DNA from: Vibrio ezurae NBRC 102218
GTDB taxonomy: Bacteria > Pseudomonadota > Gammaproteobacteria > Enterobacterales > Vibrionaceae
DNA length: 53,067 bases
Assembly: GCF_000467185.1 (NCBI RefSeq)
Contig: NZ_BATM01000025.1
Coordinates: 1-53,067 of the forward strand
Direction of reading: 5' to 3'
Shown here: positions 27,420 to 36,800 of the stretch, piece after piece
Layout: every line of letters begins with the position of its first letter
Position numbering within the stretch: the stretch's first letter is position 1
Translations under genes and position numbers: made by a program
Notes under the pieces: model-generated
Database searches by the model: none
Told to the model about the DNA's origin: nothing
What the model saw: the letters and a program-made list of their open reading frames with translations, nothing else

Positions 27420-28312
27420 GTCATCTTATCGGTTCGCAAACACGTATTGGCAGTAAGCAGGTATTACACAGCTACTACCAACTGACCAAACCTAAAGTCG
27501 TGGCACTGATGTTGCTAACCGCAGTGGTGGGGATGTGTCTGGCTATGCCGGGTGCGTTGCCAGTGCAACAATCTTTGCTAGGGCTACTTGGCATTGGCTT
27601 GATGGCAGGCTCGGCGGCCGCTTTTAACCACCTTATTGATCAGCGCATTGATGCGATTATGGCTCGTACTTATAAGCGCCCACTTCCCTCTGGAGAGCTC
27701 TCTTCGGCGAACGTATTTTTGTTTGCCACTAGTATAGGTTTAGCGGGTTTTGCCATTTTGTATGTTGGGGTCAATGGGCTAACTGCGGTGCTGACTTTTG
27801 CCAGTCTGTTAGGTTATGCGCTGATTTACACTCTATATCTAAAGCGTGCCACCCCGCAAAATATTGTGATTGCAGGCATCGCAGGGGCAATGCCGCCACT
27901 GCTGGGCTGGGTGGCAGTCACAGGGGAGTTGCACGCCAACGCTTGGCTATTGGTGATGATCATCTTTATTTGGACGCCGCCGCATTTTTGGGCGCTAGCT
28001 ATTCATCGCAGAGACGATTATGCCAAAGCCGATATCCCGATGCTGCCTGTTACCCATGGCGTTGAATACACCAAAACTAGCATTCTGTTATATACCATTT
28101 TATTGGCTTTGGTCTGCGTTATGCCAGTGTTAGTGGGCATGAGCGGACAAATCTATCTAGCCAGCTCAACCATATTGAGTGCCGGGTTTATTTATCATGC
28201 ATGGAAGCTCAAATACCGAGCCGATGCAAAACAAGCCATGCAAACCTTTAAGTTTTCAATCTATCACTTAATGTTGTTATTTATTGCTTTGCTGGTGGAT
28301 CACTATGTGTGA
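27416..28312 (+). CDS. ctaB: protoheme IX farnesyltransferase (heme O synthase)
   Basis: UbiA-family enzyme adding farnesyl to heme B, giving heme O for CtaA. Its first motif reads [23 protein letters not shown] (Asp-rich, prenyl-diphosphate binding), and the second lies in [15 protein letters not shown]. The start [19 protein letters not shown] is typical. It is the last gene of the oxidase operon, with its ATG inside the ctaA stop. A gap of 77 bases separates it from the VOC gene. Confidence 0.94.
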   Translation: MSHLIGSQTRIGSKQVLHSYYQLTKPKVVALMLLTAVVGMCLAMPGALPVQQSLLGLLGIGLMAGSAAAFNHLIDQRIDAIMARTYKRPLPSGELSSANVFLFATSIGLAGFAILYVGVNGLTAVLTFASLLGYALIYTLYLKRATPQNIVIAGIAGAMPPLLGWVAVTGELHANAWLLVMIIFIWTPPHFWALAIHRRDDYAKADIPMLPVTHGVEYTKTSILLYTILLALVCVMPVLVGMSGQIYLASSTILSAGFIYHAWKLKYRADAKQAMQTFKFSIYHLMLLFIALLVDHYV

Positions 28313-28389
28313 ATACCCAAGTCATTCATTGCTAGACAAAAGAGTCATATTTCTGCACATTGAATTCTCAATCATTAAAAAGGAAGTGT

Positions 28390-28770
28390 ATGTTTAGTCA
28401 TGTAATGATCGGCACCAATAATATGGATGAATCTAAAGCATTTTATGATGCTGTTCTAGCAACGCTAGGTTATGACGCTGGTGTATTTGATGAAAAAGGC
28501 CGCTGCTTTTATTTCTCAGATAGCGGTATTTTTTGCTTAACTAAGCCTATCAATGGTGAAGCGGCGACACATGGTAATGGCACAACCATCGGCTTTAAAG
28601 CAGCCAGCTCTGAGCTGGTGGATAAGTGGCATCAACTAGGCTTAGAAAACGGTGGTGCAGAGTGTGAAGATCCTCCGGGTATTCGCGGAAACACAGAGCG
28701 TCAACTGTACATGGCTTATTTAAGAGACCCTTCAGGTAATAAGATTTGCGCGACGCACTTTATCTCGTAA
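28390..28770 (+). CDS. VOC-family (glyoxalase-like) protein
   Basis: A 126-residue vicinal-oxygen-chelate protein with two beta-alpha-beta-beta-beta units: FSHVMIGTNNMDESKAFYDAVLATLGYDAG and the C-terminal MAYLRDPSGNKICATHF. It is close in pattern to the small lactoylglutathione-lyase-like proteins often annotated in proteobacteria; substrate unknown. The start is ATG 28390, with AGGAAG in front; the frame extends to 28360 without a good site. It may be co-transcribed with ctaB but functions separately. Confidence 0.85.
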   Translation: MFSHVMIGTNNMDESKAFYDAVLATLGYDAGVFDEKGRCFYFSDSGIFCLTKPINGEAATHGNGTTIGFKAASSELVDKWHQLGLENGGAECEDPPGIRGNTERQLYMAYLRDPSGNKICATHFIS

Positions 28771-28798
28771 GTAGTATCGTCATATCGCGTTGCAAACA

Positions 28799-28828
28799 AA
28801 AACCCCAAGTCACTATGGCTGGGGTTTT
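28799..28828 (+). terminator. intrinsic terminator after the VOC gene
   Basis: AAAACCCCA (28799-28807) pairs with TGGGGTTTT (28820-28828). It is symmetric enough to act both ways. Confidence 0.85.
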
Positions 28829-28880
28829 GTCATTTTAAGGTAACGAAAAATTAAACAAATCATCATTTAGGTGCGCTTTT

Positions 28881-28898
28881 CTGTCATCTCGCTAACGT
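28881..28898 (+). promoter_or_regulatory. candidate Pho box upstream of phoA
   Basis: CTGTCAT at 28881-28887 matches the PhoB half-site exactly. Eleven bases later CTAACGT matches only about half. The place (54 bases before the start codon) and the gene make PhoB control plausible, but the second half-site is weak. Confidence 0.4.
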
Positions 28899-28951
28899 AA
28901 ATTAGCCTTGTCGTGGATCTATGCTAATACAATCGTAATGGAGATATGAAA

Positions 28952-30409
28952 ATGAAATACAAAGGACTTGTTTTGGCTATCGTCATGAGCGGTGCTTCAT
29001 CAGTGTATGCTCAGTTGCCTCAACACACTGATCAGTGGTTTAAAGACGGTCAGCAAGCTTTGCAGCAAGCGAAAAAAACTAAGCCTATTGTCGGCCCAGC
29101 AAAAAATGTCATTTTATTTGTGGGTGATGGCATGAGTGTCGGAACCATCACCGCCGCGCGTATTTACGCAGGACAGCAACAGGGGCTGAAAGGTGAAGAA
29201 TACGCGCTTAGTATGGAATCCCTTCCGCACATGGCGTTGTCTAAAACTTATAACACCAACATGCAAACGCCGGACTCTGCGGGTACGGCGACCGCAATGG
29301 TTGCTGGTGTAAAAACCAGCTCTGGTGTCTTGGGTGTAAATGAGAACATCAAACGTGGCTTCTGTAACAACGTTGAAGAGAACAAAGTAAAAAGTGCTTT
29401 CCAATCAGCAGCAGAAAAAGGCTTGTCAGTTGGCTTTGTAACAACAACTCGTATTACGCACGCAACACCAGCGGCCGCTTACGCTCATAGCCCAGACCGA
29501 AACTGGGAAAGTGATTCTTCTATCTCAAGCTACAACAAAAACAACGGTTGTACAGACATTGCGCATCAGCTGGTTAATTTTGACCACGGTGATGGCATCC
29601 AAGTTGTATTCGCTGGTGGACGCAGAGAGTTCATCGACAAAGACATGAAAGATGAGCAAGGCTTTGCAGGTAAGCGTAGCGACGGTAAAAACCTAATCGA
29701 AGAGTGGCAAAAACGCTACCCAGAAGCCAACTACGTTTATGACCGCGCAGGCTTTGAAAAGCTTGATGACAAATCTCGCGTAATGGGGTTATTCAACTCA
29801 AGCCACCTTGAGTGGGAATTAGATCGCGTAAAAGAAAACATCGAACCTTCCATTGCTGAAATGACTAGCAAAGCGCTAGATGTACTATCAAAAAACAAAG
29901 ACGGCTACTTGTTAATGGTTGAAGGCGGACGTATTGACCACGCTCACCATGCAGGCAACGCAGCACGTGCACTAGAAGATACCATCGCATTTGATAAAGC
30001 TGTTCAAGCCGCAATCGAAAAAACCGATCCTAAAGATACGCTAATCATTGTAACTGCCGACCACGCCCACAGCTTCGTAGCGAATGGCTACGCCGAACGT
30101 GGTAACGACATCCTTGGTCTATCTATGTCTGGCGGAAAGCCAAACAAAGATCTAACAGGCAAGTCATACACCACGTTAATGTACGGTAACGGCCCTGGCG
30201 GCATCGAAGGCGCTCGCCCAGACGTAACCGCAAAAGAAGTGGCAAGCCCTGATTACATCCAGCAAGCCATGATTAAACTAAAATCAGAAACGCACTCAGG
30301 CGAAGACGTAGCCATCTTCGCCCGCGGCCCACAAGCATGGTTATTCCAAGGCGTTGTAGAGCAGAACTACATCTACCACGTTATTGCTGATGCGGTGAAT
30401 TTGAAGTAG
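28952..30409 (+). CDS. phoA: alkaline phosphatase PhoA type
   Basis: Periplasmic phosphomonoesterase supplying phosphate. The signal peptide ends in VYA (residue 20). Zinc/Mg ligands are seen in ILFVGDGMS (Asp59), the catalytic serine is Ser109 in TPDSAGTATAM, and further ligands lie in EGGRIDHAHHAG and TADHAHS. ATG 28952 is chosen because GGAG stands eight bases ahead; ATG 28946 is too close to it. A terminator follows. The neighbouring accessory operon starts 235 bases beyond on the other strand. Confidence 0.93.
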   Translation: MKYKGLVLAIVMSGASSVYAQLPQHTDQWFKDGQQALQQAKKTKPIVGPAKNVILFVGDGMSVGTITAARIYAGQQQGLKGEEYALSMESLPHMALSKTYNTNMQTPDSAGTATAMVAGVKTSSGVLGVNENIKRGFCNNVEENKVKSAFQSAAEKGLSVGFVTTTRITHATPAAAYAHSPDRNWESDSSISSYNKNNGCTDIAHQLVNFDHGDGIQVVFAGGRREFIDKDMKDEQGFAGKRSDGKNLIEEWQKRYPEANYVYDRAGFEKLDDKSRVMGLFNSSHLEWELDRVKENIEPSIAEMTSKALDVLSKNKDGYLLMVEGGRIDHAHHAGNAARALEDTIAFDKAVQAAIEKTDPKDTLIIVTADHAHSFVANGYAERGNDILGLSMSGGKPNKDLTGKSYTTLMYGNGPGGIEGARPDVTAKEVASPDYIQQAMIKLKSETHSGEDVAIFARGPQAWLFQGVVEQNYIYHVIADAVNLK

Positions 30410-30433
30410 AGATAGGCGGGAAGTTGTTTATTT

Positions 30434-30464
30434 AAAACGGGGCTAGTAGTAGCCCCGTTTTTTT
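30434..30464 (+). terminator. intrinsic terminator after phoA
   Basis: AAAACGGGGCTA (30434-30445), loop GTAG, TAGCCCCGTTTT (30450-30461), continuing into a run of T. Confidence 0.93.
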
Positions 30465-30644
30465 GGGGCGAGTACACTGTGGCTGTGTTGGGGGAAACTG
30501 ATTTTTGGAGAGAAATGAGTCATGTTGGTTGTTGGAATATCGCTCTGAGCGATAAAAATGTATGGGTAACAATTAGAAAAAAGCACCCTTCAAATTTCGA
30601 AACAAACAATAGTCGGGCTCCAACTCGATAACTCCCTGCTAAAT

Positions 30645-31328
30645 TTATATAGATTTCAGTCGTGAGTTTTTAAGAAGAAAAAAAGAACTTACATCAAACC
30701 CAAACTCTTTCTGTATTGCTTTGGGTATATCCTGTTCATCCAACTCTTTAGCTGTAAAGCCGGATTTTGAATACCTTTCTAGCTGATTTCCCCGCAGAAA
30801 CAAAAATGCTCCGCCAACAATCAGAGAGAACCTTAAACTGTTGGAAAATGGATATTGGATACCAGAAGAATAACGAGAGTTAATCTGAGCAAAAATCTCT
30901 CTGTCCGAGCGCGGAATAGTATTTATTTCCATCTGAAGGCTTTCTCTTCCTTGCTTTTCATGGAATACAAGCACCCACTCATTATTAACTTCCGTACGAT
31001 ACTTCATACCGAAGCATTCGAAGGAGATCGCCTCATCCGCAGGAAATAATCTCAGTGCTGGCCAACCATTACCAATATCTGCGTAAAAGCTACGACCATC
31101 AACATTAATTCTGACCAGTCGATGAATCTCTTTTCCTCCAATATATGCGGTGTGTAGATAAGCATTTGCGCCAATATCACGCGCATCAGCAAGAAAAGTT
31201 AATGTTTTATCCGAACAGGTTCCTCCTGGAATTTTGTTTTCTCCCAACCCACTAAATAGCAGGTTCAAGTTGTGAAAAGGAACATTCCTGAAGTGCTCAA
31301 GCATTAACTGTTCAATATGAGTAATCAC
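30645..31328 (-). CDS. arylamine N-acetyltransferase-like acyltransferase
   Basis: A 227-residue protein with the NAT fold signature: FRNVPFHNLNLL, then GGTCSDK with Cys38, HRLVRI with His69 and YADIGNGWP with Asp84. The His-to-Asp distance of 15 is that of classical NAT enzymes (Cys69-His107-Asp122 in Salmonella). The Cys is closer to the N-terminus by about 30 residues, so the first helices are missing or replaced. Relatives acetylate aromatic amines from acetyl-CoA or close amides in natural products. The start is GTG 31328, overlapping the stop of the amidotransferase gene as GTGA, with GAGGAG eight bases ahead. It is the last gene of the four-gene operon. Its substrate is unknown. Confidence 0.72.
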   Translation of the reverse strand: MITHIEQLMLEHFRNVPFHNLNLLFSGLGENKIPGGTCSDKTLTFLADARDIGANAYLHTAYIGGKEIHRLVRINVDGRSFYADIGNGWPALRLFPADEAISFECFGMKYRTEVNNEWVLVFHEKQGRESLQMEINTIPRSDREIFAQINSRYSSGIQYPFSNSLRFSLIVGGAFLFLRGNQLERYSKSGFTAKELDEQDIPKAIQKEFGFDVSSFFLLKNSRLKSI

Positions 31329-32761
31329 CTGTGAGACTCTCCTCGAACATCAATTGCAGCATCAAAGACTGGGTACGAGTGAAAATAGTTATTTGTTGAT
31401 TCAAAGTTGAAGTGTGTATTCCAGATCTCCAGTAGCTCTTCACGCTCTGATCTCCCGTTTTGGTGGAGATAGCGCACAACCATACCCCGAACTCCGCTTC
31501 CTACATCACAGGAAGTTTTCTGGCGATGGAGGATTTCATCAGGAAGGTAGTCTGAGAAACTTTGCCTCAAAGCCACCTTGTTGGTTTTCGTATTATAGAG
31601 TTGGCAGTAATCTAACTGGTTGCTATATGCTCTAACCTTTCGATCAAGGAAAGGGCATCTAGGTTCTATAGAACTGGCCATACAGGAGAGGTCGAGTCGC
31701 CTTAGTTCGGTAAATTGCATATCGTTTATGAGTTGTTTTCTGGTTTCCTGCCAAGGTTCTTTTTCAGAGAATTGATGGTAGCCACCGAACAGTTCATCAG
31801 CTCCTTCCCCAGTTAAAGCCACTCTAATGCCTGCTTTTCTAGCCGCCTTTGCCAGAAGAAATGTAGATAGACCATTGCTGATCACCGAAGGGTTGTAGCT
31901 CTCTGTGGCATAAACAGTTTCAGAAACTAATTGAGGTATTTCATGTTCATGAGGTAGTGGAACATACGAGACGTTTTTAAGATCCAAATAATCCACCACA
32001 GTCTGAGCTGCGACTGAGTCTGAACTATCTTTATTTCCTAAAATGAAGTAATGGGCATCTTCTCTGAATCGAGACGTAATGCTGGCTATGATTGAGCTAT
32101 CGAGCCCTCCGCTAAGAAAAACACCTAAGGGTTGGTCGTCAGCTGGCAATCTCTTTAGAACGCTCTCTATCAGAGCTTCATTTAAGGGGGTGTCAGTAGA
32201 TTCTTGGTGATGTTCTTTCAAAAGCTCAAACTTGCCAGAAATTAAATCCACCTTAGATACGCCTTTTGGCAAAGCTTTAAACCAATCAGCTTCTGGTAAA
32301 GCTTTAAGCTCACTCGTAATAAAAACAGTGCCTTTGAATGAGCCCACAAAAAGTGGTTTTTTGCCTATTAAGTCACGAAAGCAAAATGCTTCCGTTCTTT
32401 CAGGGTTCAATATAGCTGCTGCATAAAATCCATCTAACTCATCTATGACGTCCTCTTTCATCAATAGAAATAGAGGTAACATGACAGATGTGTCACAACC
32501 TGACTTTGGTAATTCGTACCGTGTAATTAAATCTAGGTAGTTATAGACCTCACCATTTACGACAGCAGACCATCCTTGCTCTTCAAAAGGTTGATGCCCT
32601 TGCACAGCATCACCATTAATTGAAAGTCTTTGAAAGCCTAAAGAAACTCCGTTACCGATAGAGATGCTCGTGCTGTCAGGCCCCCTGTGTCGGAGTCTCT
32701 CTGTACACTCCGATATCAGCCCTTGGCTTTTTTCACCTACCAGCAGTACCAAGCCACACAT
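31325..32761 (-). CDS. asparagine synthetase-like glutamine amidotransferase
   Basis: Class II amidotransferase joined to an ATP pyrophosphatase domain, as in AsnB. The nucleophile is Cys2 (MCGLVLLVGE). Glutamine-site residues appear in RHRGPDS, FQRLSIN, NGEVYNY and GCDTS. The P-loop is SGGLDSS (217-223), and LTGEGADELFGGYH completes the synthetase site. It should activate a carboxylate with ATP and amidate it with glutamine-derived ammonia. At 478 residues it is about 75 shorter than E. coli AsnB, so the acceptor may not be aspartate. Its ATG directly follows the stop of the previous gene (TAGATG) and its stop overlaps the next start. Confidence 0.88.
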   Translation of the reverse strand: MCGLVLLVGEKSQGLISECTERLRHRGPDSTSISIGNGVSLGFQRLSINGDAVQGHQPFEEQGWSAVVNGEVYNYLDLITRYELPKSGCDTSVMLPLFLLMKEDVIDELDGFYAAAILNPERTEAFCFRDLIGKKPLFVGSFKGTVFITSELKALPEADWFKALPKGVSKVDLISGKFELLKEHHQESTDTPLNEALIESVLKRLPADDQPLGVFLSGGLDSSIIASITSRFREDAHYFILGNKDSSDSVAAQTVVDYLDLKNVSYVPLPHEHEIPQLVSETVYATESYNPSVISNGLSTFLLAKAARKAGIRVALTGEGADELFGGYHQFSEKEPWQETRKQLINDMQFTELRRLDLSCMASSIEPRCPFLDRKVRAYSNQLDYCQLYNTKTNKVALRQSFSDYLPDEILHRQKTSCDVGSGVRGMVVRYLHQNGRSEREELLEIWNTHFNFESTNNYFHSYPVFDAAIDVRGESHR

Positions 32762-33835
32762 CTAGTGATACTCCATTAGCACAGATACCGAACTTACTTG
32801 TGAGGTAAGTCCTGCTCTAACCTTCATGAGCAATTCACCGAGTCTGTTCTGGCCAGAACCATCCCCTGGATCTCCCCAATATTCATCGTTTGTTGTTCGC
32901 TCCACTAACTTTCGACTCCCAGAGCTTAACAGTTTGGTTGCAACATCAGGGTGCTGAGAAAACTTCGCTCGCAAGGCTGTCAACATTATGTCTTCTCGAA
33001 TAGCCTCCCAATCATTTCTGCCAAACTGATCTACTAATGTATAGGCTTGTGACTTTGCTAGCATAGGTGTTGAAGCGCAACGAATAGACTCTCGATGAAC
33101 TTCATGTGTGAACTTCTGTGCTTGATAGTAATGCTCTGTTGTTGGCCAGATGACCCCATCTATGAAGACTGAATGTCGTGAAAAGTTTGATAATTCTCCC
33201 CACGGCTGATCAGAATGATAAAAATAGACAGGTTCAGATTCATAGCTAGAAGCTTCTAACGGTAACATATGCCCCAGTTTTTCATTCTTGGTAAATAAAT
33301 ATTCTCTGTTTTCAGGACGAATATTGGGGTTGGTATTAACCATTTGCGTTTGAATACCATGATCACTCAGGTACTGATGTTTTCGAGGGTTATTCGAAAC
33401 CAAGCGCACTGCTGAAATATTGAGTTGCTTTAAAAGTTCGACCGCCTCAGCATAAGTACGAATATCTTGCTCAAGCCCAAGCTTTTCAAATGCCTGAGCT
33501 GTATCTAGGTTATCGTACTCCATTGCCCGAACAGCTGTTATTTTTAAAGATAGGCCGTGCCCACGGCCTTCTTGCTGTTGATACACAATCATCCCTCGCC
33601 CTTCAAAGACAAGATTCTTCATGCTTTCTCGTAGTTGGTCTGCACAATCGCAATCTAATGCCCCGAACACTTCAGAGGCTCTGCAGGATGAGTGAATCCT
33701 AAGAAGTGGAAGCTTACCTTGGGATTTTATATCCCCAATGCAGATCACACTAATATTGTCATCGGTGGTGTCATACATTCGAAATTCGCCCATTGCTGTA
33801 GGCAATGTACACCAGTTGTCAGTTTGTAGTTTCAC
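32762..33835 (-). CDS. GTP cyclohydrolase II-NADAR fusion (RibA-YbiA type)
   Basis: N-terminal domain: GTP cyclohydrolase II, with zinc cysteines in HSSC...CDCADQL, the phosphate/metal segment GRGMIVYQQQEGRGHGL (the key Tyr present) and VRLVSNNPRKHQYL. It opens GTP to a diaminopyrimidinone ribosyl phosphate. C-terminal domain: NADAR, with FYHSDQPWGELSNFS, WPTTEHYYQAQKF and YWGDPGDGSGQNRLGELL; this family can cleave the N-glycosidic bond of early riboflavin intermediates. I place the start at GTG 33835, where GGAG lies seven bases ahead and MKLQTDNWCTLPTAMGEF matches RibA; the frame itself is open to 33913. It overlaps the previous gene by 17 bases. No rib genes are nearby. Confidence 0.88.
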   Translation of the reverse strand: MKLQTDNWCTLPTAMGEFRMYDTTDDNISVICIGDIKSQGKLPLLRIHSSCRASEVFGALDCDCADQLRESMKNLVFEGRGMIVYQQQEGRGHGLSLKITAVRAMEYDNLDTAQAFEKLGLEQDIRTYAEAVELLKQLNISAVRLVSNNPRKHQYLSDHGIQTQMVNTNPNIRPENREYLFTKNEKLGHMLPLEASSYESEPVYFYHSDQPWGELSNFSRHSVFIDGVIWPTTEHYYQAQKFTHEVHRESIRCASTPMLAKSQAYTLVDQFGRNDWEAIREDIMLTALRAKFSQHPDVATKLLSSGSRKLVERTTNDEYWGDPGDGSGQNRLGELLMKVRAGLTSQVSSVSVLMEYH

Positions 33836-36800
33836 TAGTAATCTCCAATAATCCATCAATTTCTCTTTTAGACTCAAGCCCCTCAGAGGAGTTATGATTA
33901 GTATCCAGTGCACTGCTATAAGCGTCAGTGGCTTGTACTAGCTGATCGAGAAAATGTGATACTTCATTTTTGCTAATATCTTTAACTGCACTGTTAATTT
34001 TGCTGTAGGCAACCAGCGAAAACTTATCCTCAAGGCAGTGAGTGAGTGGCAATAGGTTTTTTCCTGATGATGAATGTTTTAAGGTCTTTACCAACCCCCT
34101 AATTCGATAGAAGCTTTGCTTTAATGCAGTCATTCGGCTCACCACTTGCTCAATCGTCATTTCGTAAATGGCTTGGTTCTCTTCTGGGCGAAAACTCAAT
34201 TTATGCTCAGGGTTGGCCTGTAAAAAATTTGTTAATCCCGCATAAAGTGCAGAGCCAACTATTTCACTTTGAACCTTTTCAGTATTTACCGATGGTTTGT
34301 CAGAGAAGCGACCGACATGCTTGATAGGAAAAGAGACCGCTTTGATTGTCATACCTCGATAATATCGATTGACAATAGCCCAGATCATGTCAGAGCGCCT
34401 GGCTTCTTTGCCATGTATGTTTAAAACCAAATTTGGAGTGTGCTGTACAGCCGTATGATTCAAGATAAAGGTACAACCACCTCGATTCACAGAGTCTTTC
34501 GCCTCTTTCAATGGGTCACAACATTCAGTAGCTATTATTGAGCGTGTAATCGGTGTACCGTTTAAAATCCCTTTTGCGCCAGCAATAAGCCGAGCACGAG
34601 CTTCTCTGACAGTCTCAAATTCATAACTCGGTTCTAACCAAATAGGGGATTCCAAGTGTGCTGTATGCCTACGAGAAAGGTCATAGTAATAATCAGAAAA
34701 TGTTGCTCGTAAAAGAGCATTCTCTGCTGATCTATCAGGTAAGATTGACTCATCTGGCAATTTATCCAACCACTCCAGATTGTGGACTAAATCCATTAGT
34801 TGAACACGTAGCCCATTCAAAGGGGGATTGGGTGAAGAGCCTTCATAGGCCCCCAGAAGGACATCCACCCCTTGTTTCCGAAAATGAGGAAGCCAACCAA
34901 TATAATCGCAAGTACGATGATCGAGTCGCATGTCATCATCGAGAATCCAGCCAATTGATCCAGAAGATTGCTCAAGCTTCTCGCCCAAATAGCGCTGTAG
35001 CATTGTTCGGGCTTGTGCTATGTCGACCTGTCCATGTGGTCTGAATTTAATACCTGCTCCAAAATGGCCTTTGCACGCATCGTGACTTTGCTGCTTCTCT
35101 GAAATGAGGTCGAGTTTTGGGAGTTGCCAACTTGTAGAATCAAGCATCTGTTGAAGCTCTTGTACATCACATCCATTGCACAGAACAGCAACAGAAAGAG
35201 AACGAATGCTAGTGTGGCCTTTCAATACTCGAAGACTGCTGATTAATGGTAGTAACATTAAAGGATCGGCAGTGATTACACCAATGATGAGCTCGAAGGG
35301 CTCTGCTTCTGGAGCAGAAAGTAACGCTGATTCACAACGCACTTGAGTATGCACGGGGTAGTCTAGCTTTGCTCTAAATACTGGATAACCATCTAGCTCA
35401 GGCATACTTTCATCTGTCAATGATTTACGCATCAAAGTCTTCAAATCAGGTTTATTTGCGCACCAACAAGTAAGATAAGTACGTCTTGCCATATGTTCAA
35501 AACCCAGTTCACTCCATGGGCGGATATCCGAACCATAATCAATGAGTTTTACCTCTTTGCCCTTTTGAATCAGGTTCTTGGGGTGTATGTTATTGCAGAC
35601 TATTTCTGCTTGAGTACAATCGTTGATTAGCTGAATAAGTAACTCTTCAGCCCCTCCATTGTAGGGTTTGCTGATTTCATAAGGGTAAGTAATGAGAACC
35701 CAAGAGCTATCCCTGACAACAGAGATAAGAGGATAAAGCGCTGAGGTATTTTTCCATGTAGGGCCGCTATCGCACAGAAACTTAAACAGAGCCTTTGGTG
35801 TTCGCGTTTTCCAGTAATCGATACATTTGAAAACAGTCTGCCCATCGGTGAATACAATAGCTTCTGAACCATAGCCTAATATTGTCAACGATTTGGGCTT
35901 AAAGTATTGGGCAACTCGATGCTCTGCAGAAGTAACCCTGAGCTCGTGTATATGCTGATTTATATCGCTGGTTGCCAAATGTTCGGGCACAGTAAGATCA
36001 GATAATTCTAGCGCTCCACTCTTGATCAAATAGTCTTCAGAGCTGTTAAAATGTCTGAGATCAGGTTCTAAAAGAGCTTCAAGCTCCCATTCTTTACTTC
36101 CCGGCCTCAGTTCAGAAATGAGGATGCTATATATCCGCAGTAGTTCTGCAGATTCAACAGGAAAGCAACCTATTCCCAACTCACGCAAAGTAGTAGAAAT
36201 GTGGTGTTGTGCTGGCTCTGCTGCTTTGGATAGAAATACAACATCCAGCCCTACCAAGTCGAAATTCAGGAAATGCGTAAAAAATACCTTCAGCTTCTCT
36301 AGTTGCTCCGAGTTAATCCCATTTCTAAACACTAAAACAAATGCTTTGTTGCTTATCTCTGCCAAAAGGTCACAGTCATCAGCACTTGGGGATTTCCAGT
36401 CAAAAAGGTCTGATGCTCGCTGAGTAAAAGCTATTTTTTGTTCAGCAGACATACGGGAATGGTACTTCTGCCAGAATGCAGTAAGCCCTGATGACTTAGC
36501 ACTGTTCCCCGGTGTACTTAGCCTTACTCGATCTGTTTCGGCATAATGATTGACTAAATACTTCGGAATAGCTTGATATCGAATTGTATTCATCTCAGCT
36601 AAACGAATACACAAGTCTCGATCGGTTGAACTGTTCAGAGATTCATCAAAACCTCCTGCTTCTAAAAAGGTATTCAGGCGGAGAAATAGGTTTGAGCCCT
36701 GTATTCCTGGGTTACCTACTAGAAAAGCTGATCTACTAAGCTTTTCTGGTGCAGGACTTTGAATAGAAGCTATAAACTTGCCGTAGATTCGATTGATACC

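Noticed and set aside
33836..33913. Longer N-terminus of the GTP cyclohydrolase II fusion
   Set aside because: The extra residues lie inside the preceding gene, do not resemble RibA, and GTG 33835 has a well-placed GGAG.
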